Shown: piece after piece, positions 17,125 through 26,063 of the stretch
Position numbering within the stretch: the stretch's first letter is position 1
How the letters are laid out: each line of letters begins with the position of its first letter
Source: Flavobacterium hiemivividum
Lineage (GTDB): Bacteria; Bacteroidota; Bacteroidia; Flavobacteriales; Flavobacteriaceae
DNA length: 64,000 bases
Assembly: GCF_004349145.1 (NCBI RefSeq)
Contig: NZ_SMFO01000006.1
Span: 62,001 to 126,000 of the forward strand
Reading direction: 5' to 3'
The notes under the pieces: model-generated
Database searches by the model: none
Told to the model about the DNA's origin: nothing
The model's input: only the letters and a program-made list of their open reading frames with translations
Made by a program: the position numbers and the translations under genes

Positions 17125-19642
17125 ATGGATTCTTTATTTATTATTAGCTACAGTCAGTATTGGTCAAGCACAGACCTCATCATCTAAAACCGCTTTAACG
17201 GCAATTATTAGCAACATTGAGAAACAATTTAATGTAAAATTCTCTTATGCTGTAGAAGATGTGGCGGCAATTACTATCGAAAAACCAGCAGCTGATCTAA
17301 CGCTTTCGCAAACTATAGAATACCTCAACTCAAAAGTACTTTTAAACTTCAAAGCGCTTGATAATCGCTATGTAACCGTTTCTGTTTTAAACAAAACTTT
17401 GCCCGTATGTGGAATCGTGTTCGCTCAAGATTCTCAAACTTCCTTGCCCGGAGCCTCAGTTCGAATTGATGATAGTTCCAAAGGAACCGTAACCTCTAAA
17501 AATGGCGGATTCACATTGGAAAATGTAGCCTTGGACGCCACTATTACTATTTCATTTATTGGCTATGAATCTAGACAGTTTACCGCTAACGAACTATTTG
17601 CACAAGATAACAATTGCAAGAAAATATTTTTAAAACCGTCAAAAGAAGAACTCAATCAAGTCTTAATCAATGTTTACCTAACCGCGGGATTGCAGAAGTA
17701 CATTGACGGAAGCACCGTTTTAAACACTAAAAAATTCGGTATCCTTCCCGGGCTTGTAGATCCAGATGTACTACAGTCTATCCAAGCTTTACCCGGAATA
17801 GAAAGCACTAACGAAAGTATAGCCAATATTAACGTAAGAGGCGGTACCAATGACCAAAATTTAATGCTTTGGGATAATATAAAAATGTACCATTCCGGAC
17901 ATTTCTTCGGTTTGATTTCGGCCTACAATCCTAACGTCACTAATAAAGTTGTAGTAAGTAAAAACGGAACTAGTGCGGCCTTCAGTGACGGAGTTTCCAG
18001 TACGATCAACATGAGTACAAACGATAAAGTGGGAACTGCATTTTCAGGTGGTGGCGGTGTAAATTTAATTAGCGCTGATGCTTTTTTAGAGATTCCACTG
18101 GCTAAAAACCTTGAGTTGGACGTAACTGCACGTCGATCTGTTACTGATCTATTGAACACACCAACTTTTACCAACTATTACCAGAGGAGTTTTCAAGACT
18201 CAGAAATAAATGCTAACATCGATGATAAAAGTACCAACTCTGATTTCTATTTTTATGATTTCACAGCCAAACTACTTTTCGACTTAAACGACAAACATGC
18301 CTTTAGAGCTAATATTATCGGAATCAATAATGCATTGAATTATGCTGAATATTCGAATCCCGACCAAAGTGAGTCTAAAATAAGTACCCTTTCGCAAAAG
18401 AATATTGGATACGGAGGAAGTTGGAAAGCCCAATGGACAGACGCTTTTAACACAGAGGCTATAACTTATTTTTCCAGATACAATATTGACGCCACCGATT
18501 ATCGTGTACCAACGGACCAGTTATTGACAGAAGCCAATGAAGTTCTTGAAACTGGAACGAAACTGAACGCATTCTATAAAGTAAATGCAAACCTTAGCTT
18601 ATTAGTAGGATATGAAGTCAATGAAACGGGAATGCTCAACCAAACTACCGTAAGCGCGCCTGCTTATTCGAGTACTATAAAAGGCGTTTTACTGAAACAT
18701 GCTGTTTTTACAGAAGCAGAGTACAACAAGAATAATACCTATTTAAGACTGGGAGCGCGCTTGAATTATTTTCAAAAATTTGACAAACTCCTGGTAGAAC
18801 CTCGATTTAATCTTCGCCAACAAGTGACTAAACAATTTGCCCTAAAGCTGGAAGGCGAATTTAAAAATCAAACTACAACTCAAATTATGGATTTTCAAGA
18901 CGATTTTCTAGGCGTTGAAAAAAGACGCTGGGTACTGGTCAACAATGAGGATATTCCTATCGCTACCAGTAAGCAAAGCTCTTTTGGACTGGAATTCAAA
19001 CAAAATAAATTGAATATTGAGTTAACAAGTTTTTATAAAATAGTAGATGGAATCACAGCCTCTAACCAAGGATTTTACAACAGCTTTCAATATAGTAATG
19101 CAAACGGTAGTTATACTGCAAAAGGAATTGAGTTTTTAGCTAATAAAACGGCAAGACGCTTCAGTACCTGGATTAGTTACACTTATAGCACTAACGACTA
19201 TAAATTTGACAGCTTTACTCCTAGCACTTTCCCTAACAATGTAGATATTAGACATTCTGTTTCACTAGGTCTAAATTATGATATCTTAGAAAATTTTAAA
19301 ATTTCAGTAGGAGGAATTTGGCGTAATGGACAACCTTTCACCAGTCCAATCGAAGGTAATGAAACCGTAAAAAGCGGCAACAATACTATTGTAAACTATG
19401 GTGCTCCTAATAGCAAGAATCTAGATGATTTTATGCGCTTTGATGCTTCTTTTAGTTACACCTTCAATTTTAGCCCTACAATTAAAGCGAGTTTGCGCGG
19501 CGGGGTCATCAACATCACTGACGAAGACAATGTCATAAATCGCTATTACAAGATAAATCCAAACGATAGCAACAAAACTATTGAAGTGAGCAATAAATCT
19601 CTTGGCATGACTCCTAATATAAGCTTTAGAGTTCACTTTTAA
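17117..19642 (+). CDS. TonB-dependent receptor with STN signalling domain
   Basis: An 841-residue outer-membrane transducer. A signal peptide (about 1-18, ending GQA) precedes an STN domain (about 25-90, IISNIEKQFNVKFSYAVEDVAAITIE), a carboxypeptidase-regulatory-like domain (about 93-185, FAQDSQTSLPGASVRI), a plug (about 205-310, LPGIESTNESIANINVRGGT) and a barrel ending VHF. The STN domain signals ligand uptake to FecR. At 841 residues it is shorter than SusC and has no SusD gene; the divergent lipoprotein under the same promoter element is the likely surface partner. The ligand is unknown. The start overlaps fecR by 8 bp. Confidence 0.94.
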   Translation: MNKWILYLLLATVSIGQAQTSSSKTALTAIISNIEKQFNVKFSYAVEDVAAITIEKPAADLTLSQTIEYLNSKVLLNFKALDNRYVTVSVLNKTLPVCGIVFAQDSQTSLPGASVRIDDSSKGTVTSKNGGFTLENVALDATITISFIGYESRQFTANELFAQDNNCKKIFLKPSKEELNQVLINVYLTAGLQKYIDGSTVLNTKKFGILPGLVDPDVLQSIQALPGIESTNESIANINVRGGTNDQNLMLWDNIKMYHSGHFFGLISAYNPNVTNKVVVSKNGTSAAFSDGVSSTINMSTNDKVGTAFSGGGGVNLISADAFLEIPLAKNLELDVTARRSVTDLLNTPTFTNYYQRSFQDSEINANIDDKSTNSDFYFYDFTAKLLFDLNDKHAFRANIIGINNALNYAEYSNPDQSESKISTLSQKNIGYGGSWKAQWTDAFNTEAITYFSRYNIDATDYRVPTDQLLTEANEVLETGTKLNAFYKVNANLSLLVGYEVNETGMLNQTTVSAPAYSSTIKGVLLKHAVFTEAEYNKNNTYLRLGARLNYFQKFDKLLVEPRFNLRQQVTKQFALKLEGEFKNQTTTQIMDFQDDFLGVEKRRWVLVNNEDIPIATSKQSSFGLEFKQNKLNIELTSFYKIVDGITASNQGFYNSFQYSNANGSYTAKGIEFLANKTARRFSTWISYTYSTNDYKFDSFTPSTFPNNVDIRHSVSLGLNYDILENFKISVGGIWRNGQPFTSPIEGNETVKSGNNTIVNYGAPNSKNLDDFMRFDASFSYTFNFSPTIKASLRGGVINITDEDNVINRYYKINPNDSNKTIEVSNKSLGMTPNISFRVHF

Positions 19643-19724
19643 CTCCCTTAATTCAAGCAACTCTGACTTATTAGAATCAATAAAAAACGAGGATAAGATG
19701 TATATAATAAAACCAAGATTTAAC

Positions 19725-19750
19725 ATTAGTTATGCTGATATATAACTAAT
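19725..19750. repeat. Inverted repeat upstream of the cNMP/CBS protein gene
   Basis: ATTAGTTAT (19725-19733) and ATAACTAAT (19742-19750) form a perfect 9-bp inverted repeat with an 8-nt spacer, 40 bp before the next start codon. It may be an operator or a weak terminator for the receptor gene. Confidence 0.4.
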
Positions 19751-19789
19751 AATTTCATTAATTTTACGCTTAGATTTTATCCTAAAAAC

Positions 19790-21706
19790 ATGAACACGAT
19801 TGTAGAGCACATTGCTGATTTTTTAAAGGAATATTCACCATTTGATCATTTGACTTACCCCGAGTTATCTGAAATTGCAAACAGTATTCGTGTTGTAAAC
19901 TTGGAAAAAAACAAAACATTGTTCCAGTATAACGACGTATTACATGACAGTTTTTATGTTGTTGCTTCAGGAGTTATTCACTTGTCTGTGATAGCTGATG
20001 CCGAAGAAACAATTTTAAATAAATGTCACGAAGGTGCTATTTTTGGTTTACGTCCATTTTTTGCAAAAAACAATTATAGAATGACAGCCAAAGCGCGAGA
20101 GGAAAGCATAGTGTATGCTATTCCTATCGCCGTTTTCAGACCATTTGTAGCTAATAATACTGCGGTTTTAGACTATTTATTAGAAAATTTTGCTACAAAT
20201 ACACCGAGCTCTAAAGACAATGAAAATTCACGTGGGAGTCTAATTTCCGATACCGTATTTTACACAGATCAACAATCGGAAATGCAATATTTCCAAACGC
20301 TTTCGTACAATACTACACCACTCACAACAACTGCAACTAGTATTGTTAGCGAAGTGGCACAGCTTATGGCCGAAATGAGAATTAATAGTGCTGTCATTTG
20401 TGAGGCTACTTTTCCCATCGGAATTGTTACCAATACTGATATGTCTTTTAAAATTGCCACAGGTCGATTCCCAATCACTGTTTCAGTAGATAAAATAATG
20501 TCATCTCCAGTAGTAACCGTGCCCGAAAATGTTTCGCTAGCAGAGGCACAACTACTAATGTTAAAAAATAATGTCACCCATTTATGCGTTACGGCAGATG
20601 GTACAAATAAATCGAATGTAAAAGGAGTTATTTCTGAACACGATTTGATTGTCGCTCAAGCCAGTAATCCTGGTGTTTTGATTCGAGAAATTAAACGTGC
20701 TCAAAATCCGAAAGAGCTTAAAAAAATCCGTGTAAGACTGACAGATCTTGTTCAAACTTCCATTTACAAAAACATTCCGCTTACCCATATTTCAAATATT
20801 ACCTCTGAGATTAATTTTGCCCTTTTAAAGCGCGCGATTGAACTCTCTATACTTGAAATGGGATCTCCACCTGCACGTTTTGCCTGGTTGAGCATTGGTA
20901 GTCAAGGAAGAAAAGAGCAAATGTTACTTACTGATCAAGATAGTATCTTAGTTTTTGAAGATGTAGCTACAGAAAAACACCGAGAGGTAAAGGATTATTT
21001 TGTCAATTTAGGTAAAAGCACGAGCTTGACACTTGAAAAAATAGGCTATGAATTATGCCCAAACGGACATATGGCAAGTAACATGTTGTGGTGTAGATCA
21101 CTAACTGACTGGATAAAACAATATGACAGCTGGATGAAAACTCCTGGTGAAAAGAGCAATAATTTGAGCAGTATATTCTTTGACTATGAGATTGTTTTTG
21201 GAGAACAAAGGATCGAAGATGCGATAAGTAATGTAATATTCAAAAACGCGAGTAACAACACTTTATTTTTTGACTTTTTAGGAAATGATGCTTTAAGAAC
21301 AAATTCACCTTTAAGTTTTTTCAAAAAGTTTATTCTTGAAGAAACGGGTCCTAATAAAGATAAATTTGACATCAAGACACGTACTTTGATGCCGCTTATA
21401 GATGGAGCTCGATTGTTTACGCTAAGTCACGGTATCAAAGGAATTAACAACACCTACACCCGCTTTAAACAATTGGCAATTAGCGATCCTAAATATTCAG
21501 AAATATATCTGAATTGTGCGGAAGCTTTCATAACTTTATCGAAATTAAGAACTGTAGAGGGCTTGAAAAACGAAAATTCAGGACAATATATCAATCTAGA
21601 AGAATTATCTAAAATTGATAGAGAAAAGCTGAAAAATGCGCTGGCTCCAATGCGTGAATTAGAAGAATTAATTAAAAATAAGTTTCAACTGACTCAATTT
21701 TCATAA
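19790..21706 (+). CDS. cNMP-binding/CBS/DUF294 nucleotidyltransferase-like regulator
   Basis: A 638-residue cytoplasmic protein with four parts: a cyclic-nucleotide-binding-like domain (about 15-140), a pair of CBS domains (about 175-295, TDMSFKIATGRFPITVSVDKIMSSPVVTVPENVSLAEAQLLML), a DUF294 nucleotidyltransferase-like domain (about 320-460) with IGSQGRKEQMLLTDQDSILVF carrying GS and the D-x-D pair, and a DUF294 C-terminal helical domain. Such proteins often sit beside acetate or solute uptake genes and are thought to sense nucleotides; the reaction is unproven. It lies 2 bp before the exonuclease-like gene. acs follows about 6 kb away, beyond the polyketide cluster. Confidence 0.9.
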   Translation: MNTIVEHIADFLKEYSPFDHLTYPELSEIANSIRVVNLEKNKTLFQYNDVLHDSFYVVASGVIHLSVIADAEETILNKCHEGAIFGLRPFFAKNNYRMTAKAREESIVYAIPIAVFRPFVANNTAVLDYLLENFATNTPSSKDNENSRGSLISDTVFYTDQQSEMQYFQTLSYNTTPLTTTATSIVSEVAQLMAEMRINSAVICEATFPIGIVTNTDMSFKIATGRFPITVSVDKIMSSPVVTVPENVSLAEAQLLMLKNNVTHLCVTADGTNKSNVKGVISEHDLIVAQASNPGVLIREIKRAQNPKELKKIRVRLTDLVQTSIYKNIPLTHISNITSEINFALLKRAIELSILEMGSPPARFAWLSIGSQGRKEQMLLTDQDSILVFEDVATEKHREVKDYFVNLGKSTSLTLEKIGYELCPNGHMASNMLWCRSLTDWIKQYDSWMKTPGEKSNNLSSIFFDYEIVFGEQRIEDAISNVIFKNASNNTLFFDFLGNDALRTNSPLSFFKKFILEETGPNKDKFDIKTRTLMPLIDGARLFTLSHGIKGINNTYTRFKQLAISDPKYSEIYLNCAEAFITLSKLRTVEGLKNENSGQYINLEELSKIDREKLKNALAPMRELEELIKNKFQLTQFS

Positions 21707-21708
21707 CT

Positions 21709-22305
21709 ATGCTCGAATGGCTGAAATACATCAATAAAGAGCTTCCTGAATTCTGGAAGACCTACCTATCTAAATTTGATAAAAAATCGAATCGTTATGT
21801 GGTGATCTCTACTGAAACTTCAGGTACAAATCCGCATAAAGATGTCATTTTCTCGATCAGCGCATTTGCCGTTGTAGATGACAGCATCTATATTGGAGAT
21901 AGTTTTGAAGCCATATTATTACAATATATATTCCTACATGATAATCAGCTTTCAAATGAATTTATTATTGAAAGCAAGATGACTAAACTAGGAGAAACAG
22001 AGGCCATAAAAGCATTTATTGAGTTTATTGGCAATTCGATTTTAGTAGGACATCACATAGATCATGATGTCGAAATGATCAATGCAGCCTTAGAAAAACT
22101 AGATTGTGGCCGATTGAAAAATGAAGCCTTAGATATCGATATGATGCATTTGAAATTAAACGATATTACCGACAAGCAATTCACATTGGACCAATTGTCC
22201 GAAATTTATAAAATCCCAAATAGCGAGAGAAATTCGTCAATTAACGACGCTTATAAAACGGCTTTGTTATTTCTAAAATTAAAGTCAAGATTGGGAATTA
22301 AATAA
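21709..22305 (+). CDS. DnaQ-like 3'-5' exonuclease-fold protein, altered active site
   Basis: A 198-residue RNase H-like DEDD exonuclease-fold protein. Motif I reads VVISTETSG, so the usual D-x-E becomes Ser34-x-Glu36. Motif II is VGHHIDHDVEMINAAL with Asp120 kept. Motif III is NSSINDAYKTA, with Asp180 kept but Asn175 in place of the usual His five residues earlier. Two of the five DEDDh residues are therefore missing. Tight coupling with the cNMP/CBS/DUF294 gene is a recurrent arrangement, suggesting a partner or effector role rather than replication proofreading. It converges with the PPTase gene, 4 bp apart. Confidence 0.85.
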   Translation: MLEWLKYINKELPEFWKTYLSKFDKKSNRYVVISTETSGTNPHKDVIFSISAFAVVDDSIYIGDSFEAILLQYIFLHDNQLSNEFIIESKMTKLGETEAIKAFIEFIGNSILVGHHIDHDVEMINAALEKLDCGRLKNEALDIDMMHLKLNDITDKQFTLDQLSEIYKIPNSERNSSINDAYKTALLFLKLKSRLGIK

Positions 22306-22309
22306 AGAT

Positions 22310-22798
22310 CTATTTTAGCCCAACCAATGCACTGTAGCGCCCGTGATGACTCAATGAAACTGGTTTTAAAATATTTCTAGTGGTATCGAATAAAAACGGA
22401 ATTCCCTTTTCTTTAACGATTTTTATTTCTGTACCCAGTTCCATTGCTCGTTCAAAATCCTTAATATTAGTTACTGAAATCGTGTGTATTTCATCCTGAA
22501 CTATTTTAGTATTTGAATAGAAAATAGAGCCGTTGCACGATACAGAACCCGTCTCGGCATTTTCATAAACACATTCTAACTTCAAGGGGAAATATCCTCT
22601 AATTCCGGTTAACCGATTGTAGATTTTATACGCTGCTTCCTTCCTACTCCATAGATTCCAAACCATAATAGTGGGATCCAGAGCAGTGGAAATAAGCAAT
22701 TGCTCCGATGCCGTAAATATTTTATCTAAATATCCCCGTCGGTTCCAATTGCTTTCTTTTCTGGCTAAAGCCAAATCTACAATGTCGTTTCCAATCAC
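22310..22798 (-). CDS. 4'-phosphopantetheinyl transferase (cluster-dedicated)
   Basis: A 162-residue enzyme that transfers phosphopantetheine from CoA to the ACP serine. MIGNDIVDL at the N-terminus supplies the Mg-binding Asp, and WNLWSRKEAAYKIYN is the W-x-x-K-E-A-x-x-K signature of the superfamily. The length is close to AcpS-type or compact single-domain proteins. It is last in the seven-gene minus-strand cluster, 2 bp after the ACP gene, so it very probably activates that ACP. Confidence 0.9.
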   Translation of the reverse strand: MIGNDIVDLALARKESNWNRRGYLDKIFTASEQLLISTALDPTIMVWNLWSRKEAAYKIYNRLTGIRGYFPLKLECVYENAETGSVSCNGSIFYSNTKIVQDEIHTISVTNIKDFERAMELGTEIKIVKEKGIPFLFDTTRNILKPVSLSHHGRYSALVGLK

Positions 22799-22800
22799 GT

Positions 22801-23049
22801 CTAAGTTAGTTTTCTGGCTATTATTTCTAATGTTGCTTTTACGTTCACCATTTTTTCCATCGACTCCGTATCAATATGGATTTTAAAATAATCCTCCACA
22901 TCTAAAATGATATCAACGAGATTAGCCGAATTGATATTCAAATCCGTTATAAAGTCAGTGTTTTCTGTGAAATTTTCGAAAGCTTCTATATTATTAATAT
23001 AGGGTTTTACGATAGTTCTTAATTCTTCTAAAATCTCTTCCTTGTTCAT
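22801..23049 (-). CDS. Acyl carrier protein of the polyketide cluster
   Basis: An 82-residue acidic four-helix carrier protein. The likely attachment residue is Ser41 in LNINSANLVDIILDVEDYF, where the common DSL is replaced by NSA while the flanking hydrophobic spacing is kept. It is distinct from housekeeping AcpP, which ends in a different helix and has DSL. It lies between the ketosynthase (10 bp) and PPTase (2 bp) genes. It should carry the acyl starter or intermediates for the adjacent ketosynthase, dehydratase and type III synthase. Confidence 0.9.
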   Translation of the reverse strand: MNKEEILEELRTIVKPYINNIEAFENFTENTDFITDLNINSANLVDIILDVEDYFKIHIDTESMEKMVNVKATLEIIARKLT

Positions 23050-23059
23050 CTTTACGTTT

Positions 23060-24334
23060 TTAAACTGTATATTTTTTAAAAATTACACAACCATTGACAT
23101 CTCCAAAACCAAAACTAGCTTTAGCAACAATCGTTAATTCTTTTTCAATCCTTTTTTGCGGAATTCTTGAGGCGTCAATTATATTTGTGATACTAGGGTT
23201 TAAATCCTCACAATTAGTATTTGGAAAAATAAATCCATTATGCAATTGTAATACCGTAGCAACGCTTTCTATACTTCCCGCCGCTGACAAACAATGACCA
23301 ACCAATGATTTCAGAGAGTTAATATACGGAAAATCGATTCCGCTTCTACCTAAAGCTTCACTCCAGTTTGCGATTTCTAAACTGTCTTTGGAGGTGGCTG
23401 TCAAATGACCGTTTATAGTATCAATATCAGCTGCTTGAATACCCGCATTAGCAATCGCATCCTTGATACACTTTTGAACCGCTATAGGATTTGGAGCCGT
23501 CATTGTTCCCAGACCGCGTTGTCCGCCAGAGTTTACATTTCCTCCCAAAACTTCAGCATATATTCGCGCCCCGCGCGAAAGCGCCGATTCTAAATCTTCC
23601 AGTACAAAGGCTCCTGCACCACTTCCGGGTACAAAGCCAGAAGCGCTTACGCTCATTGGCCTTGAAGCTTTTTCTGGAGATTCATTATGTTTATAAGTAC
23701 AAACGCGCATTGCGTCAAATCCTCCCCAAATATATGGACCGCTGTCACTCGTACTTCCAGCCAAAATTCGATTAGCCAGTCCTGACTTTATCCGCTCATA
23801 GGCCATCAATATACTTTCGGTCCCAGTTGTACAAGCCGAAGAATTTGTGGTTACCTGATTTCCTAAACCTAATTTCCCACCTAGATAAGCACTGACACCA
23901 CTATTCATTGTTTGCGCAACCGCTGTACTGCCCAATCTACGAGTTTGTAAATCGTCAATTTTATAAATGCTTTCGCGAAATTTTTCGATCCCCGAAGTCC
24001 CGGTTCCAAAAATAGTTCCAGTGTCCCAATCCGGTTCTTCTGTATTTTCTTTTGATAATCCTGCATCTTTCCAAGCATCCATACCAGCAATTACGCCATA
24101 TAAAATACCCGAAGAATTAAAGTTTCTTAATTCTAATTCTGTGAAATACTGTAATGACAACGCCTCTGAAATTTCAGGTTTTCCCGAAATTTGACATGAG
24201 AATTGTAGGCGTTCTAAATCAGGGTCTTTCCGAATACCAGAAATTCCGTTTTTAATGGCTTGAGCAAAAGCATCAAGTCCTATTCCATTTGGTGCCACTA
24301 CTCCGAGTCCAGTGATTACTACTCTTCTACTCAT
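23060..24334 (-). CDS. Beta-ketoacyl-ACP synthase (KAS II-like) of the polyketide cluster
   Basis: A 424-residue condensing enzyme. The thiolase fold begins RRVVITGLGVVAPNGIGLD. Cys168 in NSSACTTGTE is the nucleophile. His310 in INGHLTATSKD and His347 with Lys342 in LKSLVGHCLSAAG complete the active site, so it is predicted active rather than a chain-length factor. The first His motif is divergent (NGH for HGT), as in secondary-metabolite ketosynthases. A 228-bp gap with a palindromic repeat separates it from the dehydratase gene upstream. Confidence 0.92.
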   Translation of the reverse strand: MSRRVVITGLGVVAPNGIGLDAFAQAIKNGISGIRKDPDLERLQFSCQISGKPEISEALSLQYFTELELRNFNSSGILYGVIAGMDAWKDAGLSKENTEEPDWDTGTIFGTGTSGIEKFRESIYKIDDLQTRRLGSTAVAQTMNSGVSAYLGGKLGLGNQVTTNSSACTTGTESILMAYERIKSGLANRILAGSTSDSGPYIWGGFDAMRVCTYKHNESPEKASRPMSVSASGFVPGSGAGAFVLEDLESALSRGARIYAEVLGGNVNSGGQRGLGTMTAPNPIAVQKCIKDAIANAGIQAADIDTINGHLTATSKDSLEIANWSEALGRSGIDFPYINSLKSLVGHCLSAAGSIESVATVLQLHNGFIFPNTNCEDLNPSITNIIDASRIPQKRIEKELTIVAKASFGFGDVNGCVIFKKYTV

Positions 24335-24390
24335 TTATCGGTTTTTTGAACAATTAAGATCAGTATGTTTTTTTCTAACCAAGTACTTTT

Positions 24391-24462
24391 TGTCATTCCG
24401 ACGAAGGAGGAATCTAATCAAACTACTGACTTAATAGAAATTATTCGCTCCTCGGAATGACA
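24391..24462. repeat. REP-like palindromic element inside the polyketide cluster
   Basis: TGTCATTCCGA (24391-24401) and TCGGAATGACA (24452-24462) are perfect inverted arms, with inner GGAG (24406-24409) and CTCC (24449-24452 region) extending the stem. The motif TCATTCCGACGAAGGAGGAA is of a type scattered as intergenic repeats in Bacteroidota genomes. It occupies the only sizeable gap in the cluster. Confidence 0.65.
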
Positions 24463-24562
24463 GTAAGCGAATTTTCACTAACAACTAATATAAATACAAT
24501 TCTTATGACTATTTATCAGACATAAACATTTTGAAAAATGTCCTTTATATCGTTTTTAATAA

Positions 24563-24991
24563 TTAAACTATCATTCCCGCAATTTCCCCTGTGCAAACAA
24601 CAATTCCACTTTCATTTTTCATACTCATTTTGCACTTTAGTTTACCAAATCTAAAGTATAGTTTCTCTGATACCACCGTAACTTTCTCATTAGGAAAAAC
24701 TGGTTTAATAAATTCCATATTTGTTGATGTTAAAGCTATTGAAGTATTTTCATTAAAAGAAGTGTCTAGTAAAAAAATCCCTAAACAAACTAATCCTATT
24801 TGAGCCATAGTCTCCGTTAGAATTACTCCGGGTGTCACGGGATGGTTTTCAAAATGCCCTTTGTAGAAATCTAATTTTTCGTCGAAAGTAAAGCCGCCTT
24901 CAACACCGTTTTCATCGATATTTACGATTTCATCAACAAATAGAAACGGCTTAGAATACGGTAATTTTGCTATTATTTCTTGGCTTTTCAT
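24563..24991 (-). CDS. 3-hydroxyacyl-ACP dehydratase, FabZ-like
   Basis: A 142-residue single hotdog-fold dehydratase. GHFENHPVTPGVILTETMAQIG carries the catalytic His46 and Glu60, spaced 14 apart as in FabZ. KPFLFVDEIVNID near the N-terminus and the size are also FabZ-like. It should remove water from 3-hydroxyacyl intermediates on the cluster ACP. A ketoreductase is not present in the cluster, so FabG of primary metabolism may supply that step. It follows the type III synthase gene by 19 bp. Confidence 0.88.
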   Translation of the reverse strand: MKSQEIIAKLPYSKPFLFVDEIVNIDENGVEGGFTFDEKLDFYKGHFENHPVTPGVILTETMAQIGLVCLGIFLLDTSFNENTSIALTSTNMEFIKPVFPNEKVTVVSEKLYFRFGKLKCKMSMKNESGIVVCTGEIAGMIV

Positions 24992-25010
24992 GTTTTTCTA
25001 ACTTGTTTGA

Positions 25011-26063
25011 CTAAAATTGCAACAAAACCCTTTGTGCTGAAAATCCCGGGCCAAAACTCAACATTAATCCTTTGTCTCCCTTTGGAGGCTTATTATCCAT
25101 AAATCGCTCCAAAACATATAGCACAGTTGCACTCGACATATTACCGTACAAACGCAACACCTCTTTTGTGTCATCAATATTTTTACCCAAATCAGAAAAT
25201 AAAGCTTCGACCGTTTGCACAATTTTTTTACCGCCGGGATGAAATATTAAATGATCCATATCTTCAATACTTAGATTATTTTTTTCTAAAAACGGATGAA
25301 TAATCGCCGAAAAATGGGAAGCAATAGTATTAGGAACTTCGATGTCTAAAATCATTTGCAAACCGGTGTTCGTCAATTTAAAGCCCATCATGTGTTCATT
25401 TTCATAAAAATGATACATTTCCTCCGCCAGAATTTCGGGACCTTCGTCGTCTTCGTGAGATGAAAGTAAGACACAAGCTGCTCCATCACCAAAAATTGCA
25501 GCACTAACAATATTAGCCATCGAAAAATCATTCAGCTGGAAGGTTGCTGTCGGACTTTCAATTGCGATTACTGCTGCGCGTTTGCCCGGATTCGACTTCA
25601 GGAAATTTTTCGCATAAATAATCCCTGAAATTCCCGCGGCGCAACCCATTTCAGTTACCGGTAGTCGTACAATATCTTGACGTAATTTCAGCTTGTTAAT
25701 TAAATAAGCATCCAGCGAAGGAATCATGATTCCAGTGCAACTCACTGTAATAATATAATCTAAATCTTCTGGCTTCCATTTGGATTTCAACAAGGCTTTT
25801 TCCAGTACCTTTTCCCCTAAGTCGATAACTTCACGAACATAAATATTATTTCTTTCTTCAAATGAAGTCTTTGTAAAAACTTCAATCGGATCCATTATAG
25901 AATAACGTTTATCCACTGCCGCACCTTCAAATATTTTTTTTACTTTTCTAATGAAACGTTCTTCTTGGCCTATGAGCCAGGCATCCAGAAAAGGGATGAT
26001 TTCTTCGGTGGTTCTGGAATATTTCGGAAGCTGTTTTGTAACTGTATGTATTTTTACACTCAT
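25011..26063 (-). CDS. Type III polyketide synthase
   Basis: A 350-residue chalcone-synthase-fold enzyme that condenses an acyl starter with malonyl-CoA and cyclises the product. In the numbering from ATG 26081 the triad is Cys147 (PVTEMGCAAGISG), His281 (IFHPGGKK) and Asn314 (YGNMSSATV); SFGPGFSAQ near the end is also typical. Bacterial relatives make alkylresorcinols or alkylpyrones. I prefer ATG 26063 because it gives a 4-nt ATGA overlap with the methyltransferase stop, a sign of coupling; ATG 26081 adds six residues. Confidence 0.94.
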   Translation of the reverse strand: MSVKIHTVTKQLPKYSRTTEEIIPFLDAWLIGQEERFIRKVKKIFEGAAVDKRYSIMDPIEVFTKTSFEERNNIYVREVIDLGEKVLEKALLKSKWKPEDLDYIITVSCTGIMIPSLDAYLINKLKLRQDIVRLPVTEMGCAAGISGIIYAKNFLKSNPGKRAAVIAIESPTATFQLNDFSMANIVSAAIFGDGAACVLLSSHEDDEGPEILAEEMYHFYENEHMMGFKLTNTGLQMILDIEVPNTIASHFSAIIHPFLEKNNLSIEDMDHLIFHPGGKKIVQTVEALFSDLGKNIDDTKEVLRLYGNMSSATVLYVLERFMDNKPPKGDKGLMLSFGPGFSAQRVLLQF

